From contig QNCQ01000049.1 of NCBI GenBank assembly GCA_003645825.1, positions 1-9,960 on the forward strand: DNA of 9,960 bases, read 5' to 3'. Below, one piece after another: positions 1-6,133 of this stretch (within the stretch, counting starts at the first letter, position 1; every line of letters starts with the position of its first letter). Under the pieces are notes generated by a model, which saw only the letters and a program-made list of their open reading frames with translations, was not told the DNA's origin and ran no database searches. Position numbers and translations under genes: made by a program. Origin of the DNA: Fidelibacterota bacterium (GTDB lineage: Bacteria; Fidelibacterota; UBA2242; B5-G15).

Positions 1-851
1 ACATAGTAATTGGTACTAGTATGGGAGCTTTTGTAGGAGGATATTATTCAGCTGGTTTTTCTGCTGAGCTTATGGAAGAAATAGCATTACAAGTGGACAA
101 AAGGTTTGTAGTAAAAACATTTATCCCTGGATTACAAAAAGGTGGATTCGTCAATATCGATAGAGTTAGAGATTTCGTCAGTAATCATCTTGATGATAAA
201 GAAATTGAACAACTGTCGATATCATATAGCTCTGTAGCAACTGACCTTACTGATGGAAGTGAAATGGTACTAAATAGTGGAAAACTAGTTGATGCTATAC
301 TTTCGAGTATTGCGATACCTATTTTATTTACACCCGTGAAGTACCAGGAGAGACTACTCGTCGATGGAGGATTGGTTAATCCATTACCTGTTAGTGTTGC
401 ATATGAAAATAATGCTGATATTATAATCGCAGTAAATGCTATACCAAATCCTGGAAAATACTGGAAGCTAAAAAATCATGATAGGCAAAATATTCTTAAT
501 AAATTTCTATCTGTATCAAAAGAACAGTTTCTTAAGCAACTAAATTTCTTTAATGATAAAGAAGAAGGAGAAACAATAAATCTCAAGAATGAAAGGTCAA
601 GGAAAATTTACAAACAACCAAATCTTTTAAAAATTCTTCTACAAACGATAATTATATTTGAGACTCAACTGCAAGCTTTACAGCTTTTGCTATGGAAACC
701 GGATATTTTAATATCACCTTCGATTGAGAGGTATAGTCTTTTAGATTTTTATAAAGCTAAAGATATCATTAAAGCGGGCGAAGAGTCTGCAATTAAGGCC
801 TTAGCTGAAATTGAAAAATTGATTAACAGAATCAAAACCAAGAACTCATAG
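1..851 (+). CDS. Patatin-like phospholipase, 5' end outside the window
   Basis: Serine acyl-hydrolase of the bacterial patatin/RssA-NTE type, which cleaves acyl esters of phospholipids or lipids with a Ser-Asp dyad. The reading frame is open to base 1 and reads I-V-I-G-T-S-M-G-A-F-V-G-G, the canonical GxSxG nucleophile elbow. The serine codon is 18-20, so the ATG at 21 is the Met of the motif and not a start. The second catalytic element, D-G-G in LLVDGGLVNPLPV, has its Asp codon at 363-365. The A-T-D-L and S-S-I-A-I-P-x-L-F-x-P blocks between them are also typical. In this family the nucleophile lies roughly 40-50 residues from the N-terminus, so about that much, including the GGGxxG oxyanion-hole loop, should be upstream. 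A lysine/asparagine-rich stretch (about 145-205 counting from that Met) sits between the core and the conserved C-terminal ISPSIERYSLLDFYKAK segment and looks like an insertion. Natural substrate unknown. Confidence 0.9.
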   Translation, partial: IVIGTSMGAFVGGYYSAGFSAELMEEIALQVDKRFVVKTFIPGLQKGGFVNIDRVRDFVSNHLDDKEIEQLSISYSSVATDLTDGSEMVLNSGKLVDAILSSIAIPILFTPVKYQERLLVDGGLVNPLPVSVAYENNADIIIAVNAIPNPGKYWKLKNHDRQNILNKFLSVSKEQFLKQLNFFNDKEEGETINLKNERSRKIYKQPNLLKILLQTIIIFETQLQALQLLLWKPDILISPSIERYSLLDFYKAKDIIKAGEESAIKALAEIEKLINRIKTKNS

Positions 852-855
852 TATC

Positions 856-964
856 AAATTAATTGTGTCTGGTAAGATAACCCCCTGTGTTTTTTTATAT
901 TTAAATTTCAATCCACATAGAAGGTTATCTTCTTTTTTTTCTTATATTTAGGCACAATTAAATT
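856..964. repeat. Outer inverted repeat enclosing the terminator
   Basis: AAATTAATTGTG (856-867) and CACAATTAAATT (953-964) are inverted copies matching at 11 of 12 positions, with a perfect 8-base core (TAATTGTG/CACAATTA). They bracket the whole 874-940 hairpin, giving two nested inverted repeats. This could be an extended stem, a protein-binding palindrome, or a remnant of a small non-autonomous repeat element. No flanking direct repeat was seen. Confidence 0.45.
874..940 (+). terminator. Rho-independent terminator after the patatin gene
   Basis: AAGATAACC (874-882) pairs perfectly with GGTTATCTT (923-931). An internal asymmetric loop follows, then TGTG (886-889) pairs with CACA (914-917) above an AT-rich apical loop. 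The 3' arm runs straight into CTTTTTTTT (932-940). It lies 23 bases after the patatin stop codon. The long apical loop is unusual, but the perfect 9-bp stem plus U-tract make termination the best reading. Confidence 0.75.
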
Positions 965-1085
965 TATACCACCGAGCACTCAGCTCTTCCATGGACCGCG
1001 TCCATTACATACTACCCATAGTTCAGTCAGTTCTATTGTACCCCTATGTACCTGAACATCACAACATTCTTTGCCTTTATTCCTA
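965..1085. other. Non-coding leader with short hairpins
   Basis: No convincing gene is seen between the terminator and the next gene. The stretch holds three short inverted repeats: GAGC/GCTC (974-977/983-986), ATGGAC/GTCCAT with a 3-base loop (991-996/1000-1005), and GTTCAG/CTGAAC (1021-1026/1052-1057). TGTACC also occurs twice, 10 bases apart (1037-1042, 1047-1052). If a promoter lies upstream of 965 this would be a structured 5' leader, but it does not match any riboswitch or small RNA that I recognise. Confidence 0.3.
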
Positions 1086-1114
1086 TTGATTTTAAGCAAT
1101 CTACTTTGTAAACT
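1086..1114 (+). promoter_or_regulatory. Possible sigma-70-like promoter
   Basis: TTGATT (1086-1091) and TAAACT (1109-1114) are separated by 17 bases and match the -35/-10 consensus in 4 of 6 positions each. Transcription would start near 1121, just before the ATG at 1124. That would favour the second ATG at 1139 as the real start. The match is modest, and the promoter preference of this organism is unknown. Confidence 0.3.
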
Positions 1115-1123
1115 AAGGAAAAT

Positions 1124-2251
1124 ATGGGGGTTACTAAGATGAAAAGGAAGTTAATATTATTAATGCTGGTTTTCAACTGGCATCTAATAGTATTTTCTAA
1201 TCCCCTCCCTGTCTATATCTGCTACATTAATGAAATTTTTTTTAGAGGAAGTAGCTCATGGGATATGGAAATACTTTATGGGCACCCGACGGACTTAGGT
1301 GAATCCTACACAGTTGATTTTCCGGATACAGTTTACATAACCAATGGTCAAAAATCGGCAATATCCCCACTTGACAGTGAAAAATTCGTTTATTGCGATA
1401 CCGTTATATCTGGCTACAATGTATATTTGTATGTTCTTCACTCAGAGGACTTTGACGACACAATAAAATTGATTTCAGATAGAGGTAGTGTAGAAATATT
1501 ACTCAAACGACCCTTTACAAATACCGACTACATGAACTGGGGAACAGAAAAATCTTTAATTGGAAGTCCTCCGGATGGACATTCTATAAGCAGATATTAC
1601 ATTGAACCTCAAACTGAAATGAAATATATCTGCTATGACAAAACCCCAACCATTGGTTCTCTAAATGATACAGTGGGAACTCTTGCTACAATGACTGGAT
1701 TTATAATCGATAAAAGTGGGGACACTATCTCTTCTGGTAACTTCAAATTGGACACGCCTATTCACTTCAGAAAAGACAAAAGTTACGTTACAAGGATATT
1801 TGCGAGAAAAGCATACTTTTATTATATCGACTCCGTAAATGTAAATGATGGCATCTCTTACGGCATACCAATTGAACCACTAAGTGTTCATACCTACCCT
1901 GATTCTACCGTCGAATGTAACATATATCTCAAAGCAGATTACTCCGAGGTGGTAAGTTCCCAGACCCTACAGGATTTTCAAATAAAGGCCATTGCTTATC
2001 CTAACCCCTTTAATTCCATAGTTAATTTTTATATTTCTATACCACGAAGATTCAAAAACGGTAAAGGCAAACTTTCGATATATAACTCTCTTGGGCAACT
2101 GGTAAAATCAGTCCAAATAAGAGATAGGCGTCATCTGACCTGGGATGGTAGGAATGAAATTGGGAAAACCGTTAATTCGGGAGTTTATTATTACACAATC
2201 AGTTATGAGAATAAGATTTTCTCCAGGGGTTCAATCGTCTTTCTGAAATAA
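1124..2251 (+). CDS. Exported protein with lamin-tail-like start and C-terminal sorting/FlgD-like domain
   Basis: A secreted multidomain protein of unknown function. Residues 6-25 form a signal peptide (MKRK, then a hydrophobic core, with cleavage likely near VFS-N). Residues 30-160 resemble a lamin-tail domain: YINEIF then SSSWDMEI at the start, and GSPPDGHSISRY near the end. Residues 188-269 look like a carboxypeptidase-regulatory-type beta domain (TGFIIDKSGD, then IPIEPL, ending YPDSTVECNIYL). Residues 290-375 are a clear C-terminal domain of the FlgD-Ig/type IX sorting kind: YPNPFNS, SIYNSLGQLV, TWDG, SGVYYY. In FCB bacteria this tail marks export and attachment to the cell surface. The first two domain calls are by eye. 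Two starts compete: ATG 1124 has AAGGAA three bases upstream, while ATG 1139 has GGGGG eight bases upstream and gives a cleaner signal peptide. The gene is followed after 5 bases by the next gene, so the two probably form an operon. Confidence 0.85.
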   Translation: MGVTKMKRKLILLMLVFNWHLIVFSNPLPVYICYINEIFFRGSSSWDMEILYGHPTDLGESYTVDFPDTVYITNGQKSAISPLDSEKFVYCDTVISGYNVYLYVLHSEDFDDTIKLISDRGSVEILLKRPFTNTDYMNWGTEKSLIGSPPDGHSISRYYIEPQTEMKYICYDKTPTIGSLNDTVGTLATMTGFIIDKSGDTISSGNFKLDTPIHFRKDKSYVTRIFARKAYFYYIDSVNVNDGISYGIPIEPLSVHTYPDSTVECNIYLKADYSEVVSSQTLQDFQIKAIAYPNPFNSIVNFYISIPRRFKNGKGKLSIYNSLGQLVKSVQIRDRRHLTWDGRNEIGKTVNSGVYYYTISYENKIFSRGSIVFLK

Positions 2252-2256
2252 TTTCT

Positions 2257-2829
2257 ATGCGTTTTATCATTCTGGTATTCATCATTATCTTGCAAATTAC
2301 TCCTTGTCTCTACTCCCAGAGTATTAACTTTTTCAAGGAGGACATGAGTTTTATATTAATTGGAGATACGTTGCATGTAAAAGGGGTGTATTACTTTTCT
2401 AATAATTCCTCAAGACCTGCAATGACATTTCTTTTCTTTCCTATCAAAGACTTTTTAAAAAGCACGATCAGAGAAAGCATCACAGTATTCGATTTAAAAG
2501 AGAAAAAACCTGTCAAAGTGACTGTAGGAAATAAAAAAGGGATTTTATTTCCTCTATCGTTAGAACCATATGATACAGCAATTTACCACATCGAATATTC
2601 TCAAAAACTCCTGTCTGACACCCTGCATTATTTCCTTACTACCACAGCAAAATGGAATAAACCTTTACTAAGAGCTATCTACAAGCTTATTACCAGGAAA
2701 AATGTAAACATAAAAAGTTTCTCCTTCAGTCCAGATACAATGTATGCTAAAGGAAATCTCAAAATATATTTATGGGAAAAACGTAATTTTATGCCTTCAA
2801 AGGATTTTGTGGTAGTTCTTCAAAAGTGA
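2257..2829 (+). CDS. Exported protein of unknown family
   Basis: I do not recognise this 190-residue protein. Residues 1-20 are a strong signal peptide (MRF, then hydrophobic IILVFIIILQI). Cleavage is probably around LYS-QS. There is a Cys at 17, but the preceding ITP does not make a normal lipobox. The mature part is rich in alternating hydrophobic residues and looks all-beta: DTLHVKGVYYF (37-47), AMTFLFFPI (55-63), PYDTAIYHIEY (104-114), HYFLTTTAKW (124-133), NLKIYLWEKRNF (167-178). The layout suggests one or two secreted beta-sandwich domains, possibly adhesion or interaction modules. No catalytic motif is apparent. The start lies 5 bases after the upstream stop, with no Shine-Dalgarno sequence in front, so translation probably depends on coupling to the upstream gene. 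A role together with that surface protein is inference from position. Confidence 0.75.
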   Translation: MRFIILVFIIILQITPCLYSQSINFFKEDMSFILIGDTLHVKGVYYFSNNSSRPAMTFLFFPIKDFLKSTIRESITVFDLKEKKPVKVTVGNKKGILFPLSLEPYDTAIYHIEYSQKLLSDTLHYFLTTTAKWNKPLLRAIYKLITRKNVNIKSFSFSPDTMYAKGNLKIYLWEKRNFMPSKDFVVVLQK

Positions 2830-2860
2830 AAAAGGTGACATACTGACTTCACTAATTTTA
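2825..2860. terminator. Possible weak bidirectional terminator
   Basis: AGTGAA (2825-2830, overlapping the stop codon of the + gene) pairs perfectly with TTCACT (2848-2853). On the + strand it is followed by AATTTTA, on the - strand by TTTTG. It sits in the 45-base gap between two convergent genes, where a shared terminator would be expected. The stem is short and the loop is 17 bases, so this is tentative. Confidence 0.25.
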
Positions 2861-2874
2861 CATCTCCCTAAGGA

Positions 2875-4137
2875 TTATTTTTTCTTCCTGTTTATCAGAT
2901 CAAAGAGTAGCATACTTAACCTCTTTTGCTTTTCCCATTGCCCAAAAGCATGACCATAAGGAAGTAGCTCCTTCTTTAGAAATTCTTCATAAACCAGAAA
3001 GTTCTTCGGCTTATACCTGGCGAGTGGAGTCCCAGGCAATGGCATAAAATAATGAACATGTATTCGTGCTCCAAGCTTTATTAATTTTCTAATAAACTTA
3101 ATTGTTTCAAAAACATCATCATCCTCCTCAAACGGCAAGCCAAAAATAAAGTCTACATTTGCTTTCAGCCCATTTTTTACGATTACTTCGACGGCAGTAT
3201 AAACATCTTCCACAGTGTGTTCTCTTTTTATCAGATCCAGAATTCTTTGACTACCCGACTGAGCTCCAATAACAAGGTTATCATTATCACAAAACTCCTT
3301 CACCAGGGCGACTGTCTCATGTGTCACACGCTCTGGTCTGACTTCTGAAGGGAAAGAACCGAAAAATATCCGCCCTTTATTTCCTAATATTTTTCTCACA
3401 TTTTCCAGGAGGGAGCAAATCTTGTTAAGTTGTATTTCCTTTCCGTTTTCTGAGCCATATGAGAATGCATCAGGAGATATAAACCTGATATCGGACAAAC
3501 CATATCTAAACATTATTTTTACCAGCTCGCAAATATAATCCACGCTTCTATGCCTGACCTTCCGCCCAAACAGGGAAGGAGTCTGACAGTAATAACATCT
3601 ATGCGGGCAACCCCTCGTAATTTCAATTGGGCCGAAACGCCTAAGCTTTTCACTAAACGGCTTAAAATTGTCTAACTCAACCGGGCTGTCGCCTCGGTGA
3701 ACATTTTTCCCACGCCAGAGAATCGAAATTCTGCCTTTGCTGAAATCTTCTATAAAGCTACTAAATGTTTCCTCAGCCTCCCCTACAAAAACATGATCAA
3801 ACTTCATTTCGAATGTCTGTTCCATCATACCTGACGGGTGAGGCCCTCCTGCAATAAAAATAGAATTTCGAAATCGAGACCGCAAAGACTCTACCACACT
3901 ACAAATCTCAAAATATTGAGGCGTTGCAAATGAAAAGGCAAAAATAACTCTTTCATCTGTACCTCTGATCGCTTCTAATCGGCCAGAATGGACATCCCTG
4001 TAATCGATTATACTAACATCTACTTCACTTATTATATTTCGCGATTCCAGGCTACCAAGCAAAGCGTTGAGGCTATATCTATTCTCCTTGGCAGTAAGAA
4101 ACACTATCATCGGTTTAGCATTCATCACAAAACCCAC
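2875..4137 (-). CDS. B12-binding domain/radical SAM protein, MJ_1487-like
   Basis: Two-domain enzyme of the cobalamin-binding radical SAM class. Residues about 10-130 form a Rossmann-like B12-binding domain ending in the usual AGGPHPSG (96-103) and FVGEAEETF (117-125) blocks. Residues about 168-380 are the radical SAM barrel. Its [4Fe-4S] cysteines are C177, C181 and C184 in EITRGCPHRCYYCQTP, followed by VIGAQSGSQRIL (289-300) and VDFIFGLPFEEDD (328-340). The CQTP and RHRS blocks fit the MJ_1487-type subfamily, whose reaction is not established as far as I know. Cobalamin-dependent relatives methylate or rearrange unactivated carbons. The long frame starts at a GTG (4137) with no Shine-Dalgarno sequence. 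ATG 4125 (MNAKPMIVFL) is a likely alternative start. The gene is divergent from the cupin gene across 69 bases, which hints at shared control. Oxygen-sensitive chemistry fits an anaerobe. Confidence 0.9.
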   Translation of the reverse strand: MGFVMNAKPMIVFLTAKENRYSLNALLGSLESRNIISEVDVSIIDYRDVHSGRLEAIRGTDERVIFAFSFATPQYFEICSVVESLRSRFRNSIFIAGGPHPSGMMEQTFEMKFDHVFVGEAEETFSSFIEDFSKGRISILWRGKNVHRGDSPVELDNFKPFSEKLRRFGPIEITRGCPHRCYYCQTPSLFGRKVRHRSVDYICELVKIMFRYGLSDIRFISPDAFSYGSENGKEIQLNKICSLLENVRKILGNKGRIFFGSFPSEVRPERVTHETVALVKEFCDNDNLVIGAQSGSQRILDLIKREHTVEDVYTAVEVIVKNGLKANVDFIFGLPFEEDDDVFETIKFIRKLIKLGARIHVHYFMPLPGTPLARYKPKNFLVYEEFLKKELLPYGHAFGQWEKQKRLSMLLFDLINRKKK

Positions 4138-4206
4138 TTATCAAATCGGATTGTAATTTATACCCTACTTCTTTAACTTAAACTGGAAAAAATAAATGAG
4201 GGTTTC
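4138..4206. promoter_or_regulatory. Divergent promoter region
   Basis: This AT-rich gap must hold the starts of both divergent genes. Reading leftwards, TATAAA (4162-4157) is a good -10 for the radical SAM gene, with no clear -35. Reading rightwards, TTGTAA (4151-4156) and TAACTT (4174-4179) with a 17-base spacer are a weak pair for the cupin gene. GAGGG (4198-4202), four bases before ATG 4207, is the likely ribosome-binding site for the cupin gene. The two promoters would overlap, so one factor could control both. Confidence 0.35.
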
Positions 4207-4743
4207 ATGAAATTAATAAAAGACGCTGAAAAAGCATACTTCACACAGGACTATTCAAAAAAAGAGGAAATCAAGGGGGTAAAGCTAATTGAATTAGTGA
4301 ATCACATCGATGAAGGTGGATGCCTTATAGAACTAATGAGATTAAAAGATGGAGAAAGCTTTGCCGAACCTGGTTTCAACCTTCTGCAAATAAATTATAG
4401 CGAGATGGAGCCAGAAGCCATAAAAGCATTTCACATCCATAAGAGGCAAACCGATATATGGTTCGTTCCCCCCTCGGACAGACTACTCGTTGTACTTGCC
4501 GATGTAAGAGAAAACTCAGAAACAGAGGGGAAACTTATGCGTCTGACGCTGGGAGGAGGGAAACCCTATTTGTTAGTCATTCCTCCCGGTGTGGCGCATG
4601 GTTGTAAAAATTTGAAGAATACGACTTCCAGAATTATTTACTTCACAAACCTGCATTTCTCACCGGACCCGGGAGAATGCGACGAGGGAAGACTTCCGTG
4701 GCACTTTTTTGGCGAAAAAATATGGGAGTCTAAGAAAGACTAA
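4207..4743 (+). CDS. RmlC-like cupin (dTDP-dehydrorhamnose epimerase-type)
   Basis: A 178-residue single-domain cupin that aligns with the dTDP-4-dehydrorhamnose 3,5-epimerase fold. IPPGVAHG (125-132) matches the IPEGFAHG block of RmlC. VVLADVRENSETEGK (95-109) matches the VAVDLR-SPTFGK region. SRIIYF (141-146) places Tyr145 where RmlC has its catalytic Tyr. The tail GRLPWHFFGEKIW resembles the WND-IGI-W end. The usual RGLHxQ strand is replaced by KAFHIHKRQ (73-81), keeping a His (H76) but adding H78 and losing the Arg that contacts substrate. The protein stops shortly after IWESKKD, so it lacks part of the normal C-terminus. It may act on another nucleotide sugar or be a non-enzymatic sugar-binding cupin. 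No other rhamnose genes are nearby. Its last 14 bases overlap the convergent regulator gene. A strong GAGGG precedes the start. Confidence 0.75.
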   Translation: MKLIKDAEKAYFTQDYSKKEEIKGVKLIELVNHIDEGGCLIELMRLKDGESFAEPGFNLLQINYSEMEPEAIKAFHIHKRQTDIWFVPPSDRLLVVLADVRENSETEGKLMRLTLGGGKPYLLVIPPGVAHGCKNLKNTTSRIIYFTNLHFSPDPGECDEGRLPWHFFGEKIWESKKD

Positions 4744-4750
4744 CTTTTCT
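4727..4750. terminator. Small hairpin at overlapping 3' ends
   Basis: AGTCT (4727-4731), a 5-base loop and AGACT (4737-4741) form a hairpin inside the 14-base overlap of the two convergent genes. It is followed by AACTTTTCT on the + strand, and on the - strand by a run of six T after about eight bases. It could be a minimal bidirectional terminator. The 5-bp stem is weak. Confidence 0.25.
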
Positions 4751-6133
4751 GGTTACCCCGTATTTTTTCATTTTTCTGTAAAAATTGGTTCTATCTATAC
4801 CATATAGCTTCGCTGCCCTGGATATATTCCATCCAGCTTCTTCAAGTGCTCTTTTCACAAGTTCTTTGTCTACTTCATCCAGTACAGAGATATATTTGTC
4901 TCCATCATTAACGCAGACGCTCACATTGATATGTCTCTTTGGTTCCCATTCTCTCTCGTCCGTAGAGACATTCAAAACAATATTTTCAGGTTCTATCACT
5001 TCATCGGCCACAAGCACAGCTCTCCTTATTACATTACGAAGTTCTCTCACATTTCCCGGCCAGTTGTAATTCATAAGTTTATTCATAGCTTCCTCGCTCA
5101 CTGATCTAACGCTTTTCCCCAGCTCCAGATTAGCCTCTCTGATAAGATTCCCGACGATAATGGGAATATCCTCCTGTCTTTTTCTTAGAGGAGGAATCTC
5201 GATAACAAATTCTGATAGCCTGTAATATAGATCGCTCCGGAACTCGCCTTTTTCAACGAGCTCTGATAGGTCTTTATTGGTAGCTGCAATCACTCTCGTA
5301 TTTACTCTCTTTTCCTTTTTTGAGCCAATCGGTAACACCTTCTTCGTATCAAGCACTCTTAATAGCTTTTGCTGCTGACTGAGCGGTAGGTTTCCAACTT
5401 CATCCAGAAAAAGTGTACCTCCATTAGCAAGCTCAAACTTACCTGGCTTTCTTTCGTAGGCACCCGTAAAAGAACCTTTTTCGAATCCAAACAGCTCACT
5501 TTCAATCAGAGAATCTGGCAGAGCCCCACAGTCGATAGCGACAAATGGATTGTTTTTCCTTAGACTTCTATTATGAATAAAATTTGCAATAACTTCTTTA
5601 CCGCTTCCAGTTTCACCATAAATGAGTATGGAAATGTCTGTAGAAGCAACCATATTTATCTGATCCAGCACTTTCTTTATTGCCTTGCTACAACCGAAAA
5701 ATTCTTCAAGGTCTTTCTTGCTGTAGATAAGCCTCTTTAAATCGCTCAGCTCTCTTTTTAATCTGAGATTCTCAAGCCCCCTTTTTACGGCGAGAATAAG
5801 AGCATCGTTGTCAAAAGGTTTCTCTATATAATCATAAGCTCCCATCCTGACAGCTTTTACAGCACTCGATATATCGCCATACGCAGTAATTATTATCACA
5901 GCAAGCCCAGCATCAATTTTAGGTTTGATCTCCTTTAGAACTTCCCATCCATCTTTCCCTGGTAACCTCATATCTAAAACCAGGCAATCGACAGGGTTGT
6001 TGTTTATCAGACTAACGGCGTCCACACCATTCGATGCAGTGGTAACATCATACCCTTCATCTTCAAGAATTTCCTTTATATTATCCCTAGTATCAACATT
6101 ATCGTCTACAACAAGGATTTTTTCTTCCTCCAT
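4730..6133 (-). CDS. NtrC-family sigma-54-dependent response regulator
   Basis: A complete 467-residue activator with the standard three domains. The receiver (residues 1-120) has the acidic pair D10/D11, phosphoacceptor D54 (LVLDMRLPGKDG), T83 and K105. The AAA+ sigma-54 interaction domain (about 143-385) has Walker A GETGSGKE (173-180), the sigma-54-contacting loop GSFTGA (220-225, an Ala-to-Ser variant of GAFTGA), Walker B GGTLFLDE (238-245), and NWPGNVREL (357-365). A Fis-type helix-turn-helix fills the C-terminus (429-460, NISRAAKLYGIDRTNFYRKM). When phosphorylated by the upstream kinase it should oligomerise, bind enhancer sites and use ATP to open sigma-54 promoters. The gene overlaps the kinase gene by 28 bases and has its own strong ribosome-binding site inside it. 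Its 3' end overlaps the convergent cupin gene by 14 bases. Its targets are not identifiable here. Confidence 0.96.
   Translation of the reverse strand: MEEEKILVVDDNVDTRDNIKEILEDEGYDVTTASNGVDAVSLINNNPVDCLVLDMRLPGKDGWEVLKEIKPKIDAGLAVIIITAYGDISSAVKAVRMGAYDYIEKPFDNDALILAVKRGLENLRLKRELSDLKRLIYSKKDLEEFFGCSKAIKKVLDQINMVASTDISILIYGETGSGKEVIANFIHNRSLRKNNPFVAIDCGALPDSLIESELFGFEKGSFTGAYERKPGKFELANGGTLFLDEVGNLPLSQQQKLLRVLDTKKVLPIGSKKEKRVNTRVIAATNKDLSELVEKGEFRSDLYYRLSEFVIEIPPLRKRQEDIPIIVGNLIREANLELGKSVRSVSEEAMNKLMNYNWPGNVRELRNVIRRAVLVADEVIEPENIVLNVSTDEREWEPKRHINVSVCVNDGDKYISVLDEVDKELVKRALEEAGWNISRAAKLYGIDRTNFYRKMKKYGVTRKVSLS

Noticed and set aside
991..1089. A 32-codon open frame starting in the ATGGAC hairpin (MDRVHYILPI...)
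   Set aside because: No Shine-Dalgarno sequence precedes it, it overlaps the hairpins, and its composition is not clearly protein-like.
852..1123. tRNA, 6S, SRP or riboswitch gene in the intergenic region
   Set aside because: No T-loop signature, cloverleaf pairing or known conserved core was found. Only short independent hairpins are present.
2295..2320. Lipoprotein signal (Cys17) in the 190-residue exported protein
   Set aside because: The residues before the Cys are I-T-P. Pro at -1 and the lack of a small residue there do not fit a lipobox, so ordinary signal-peptidase cleavage is more likely.
3976..3996. A D-x-H-x-G sequence (DVHSG) in the B12-binding domain, close to the base-off DxHxxG motif
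   Set aside because: Spacing is one residue short and it follows the second rather than the first beta strand, so it is not the methionine-synthase-type axial ligand motif.
4699..4713. Sigma-54-like promoter on the + strand (TGGCACTTTTTTGGC, with GG and GC correctly spaced)
   Set aside because: It lies inside the cupin coding sequence, where it simply encodes W-H-F-F-G near the conserved C-terminus, and would drive only antisense RNA into the regulator gene. Two consensus positions differ. Kept only as a curiosity.
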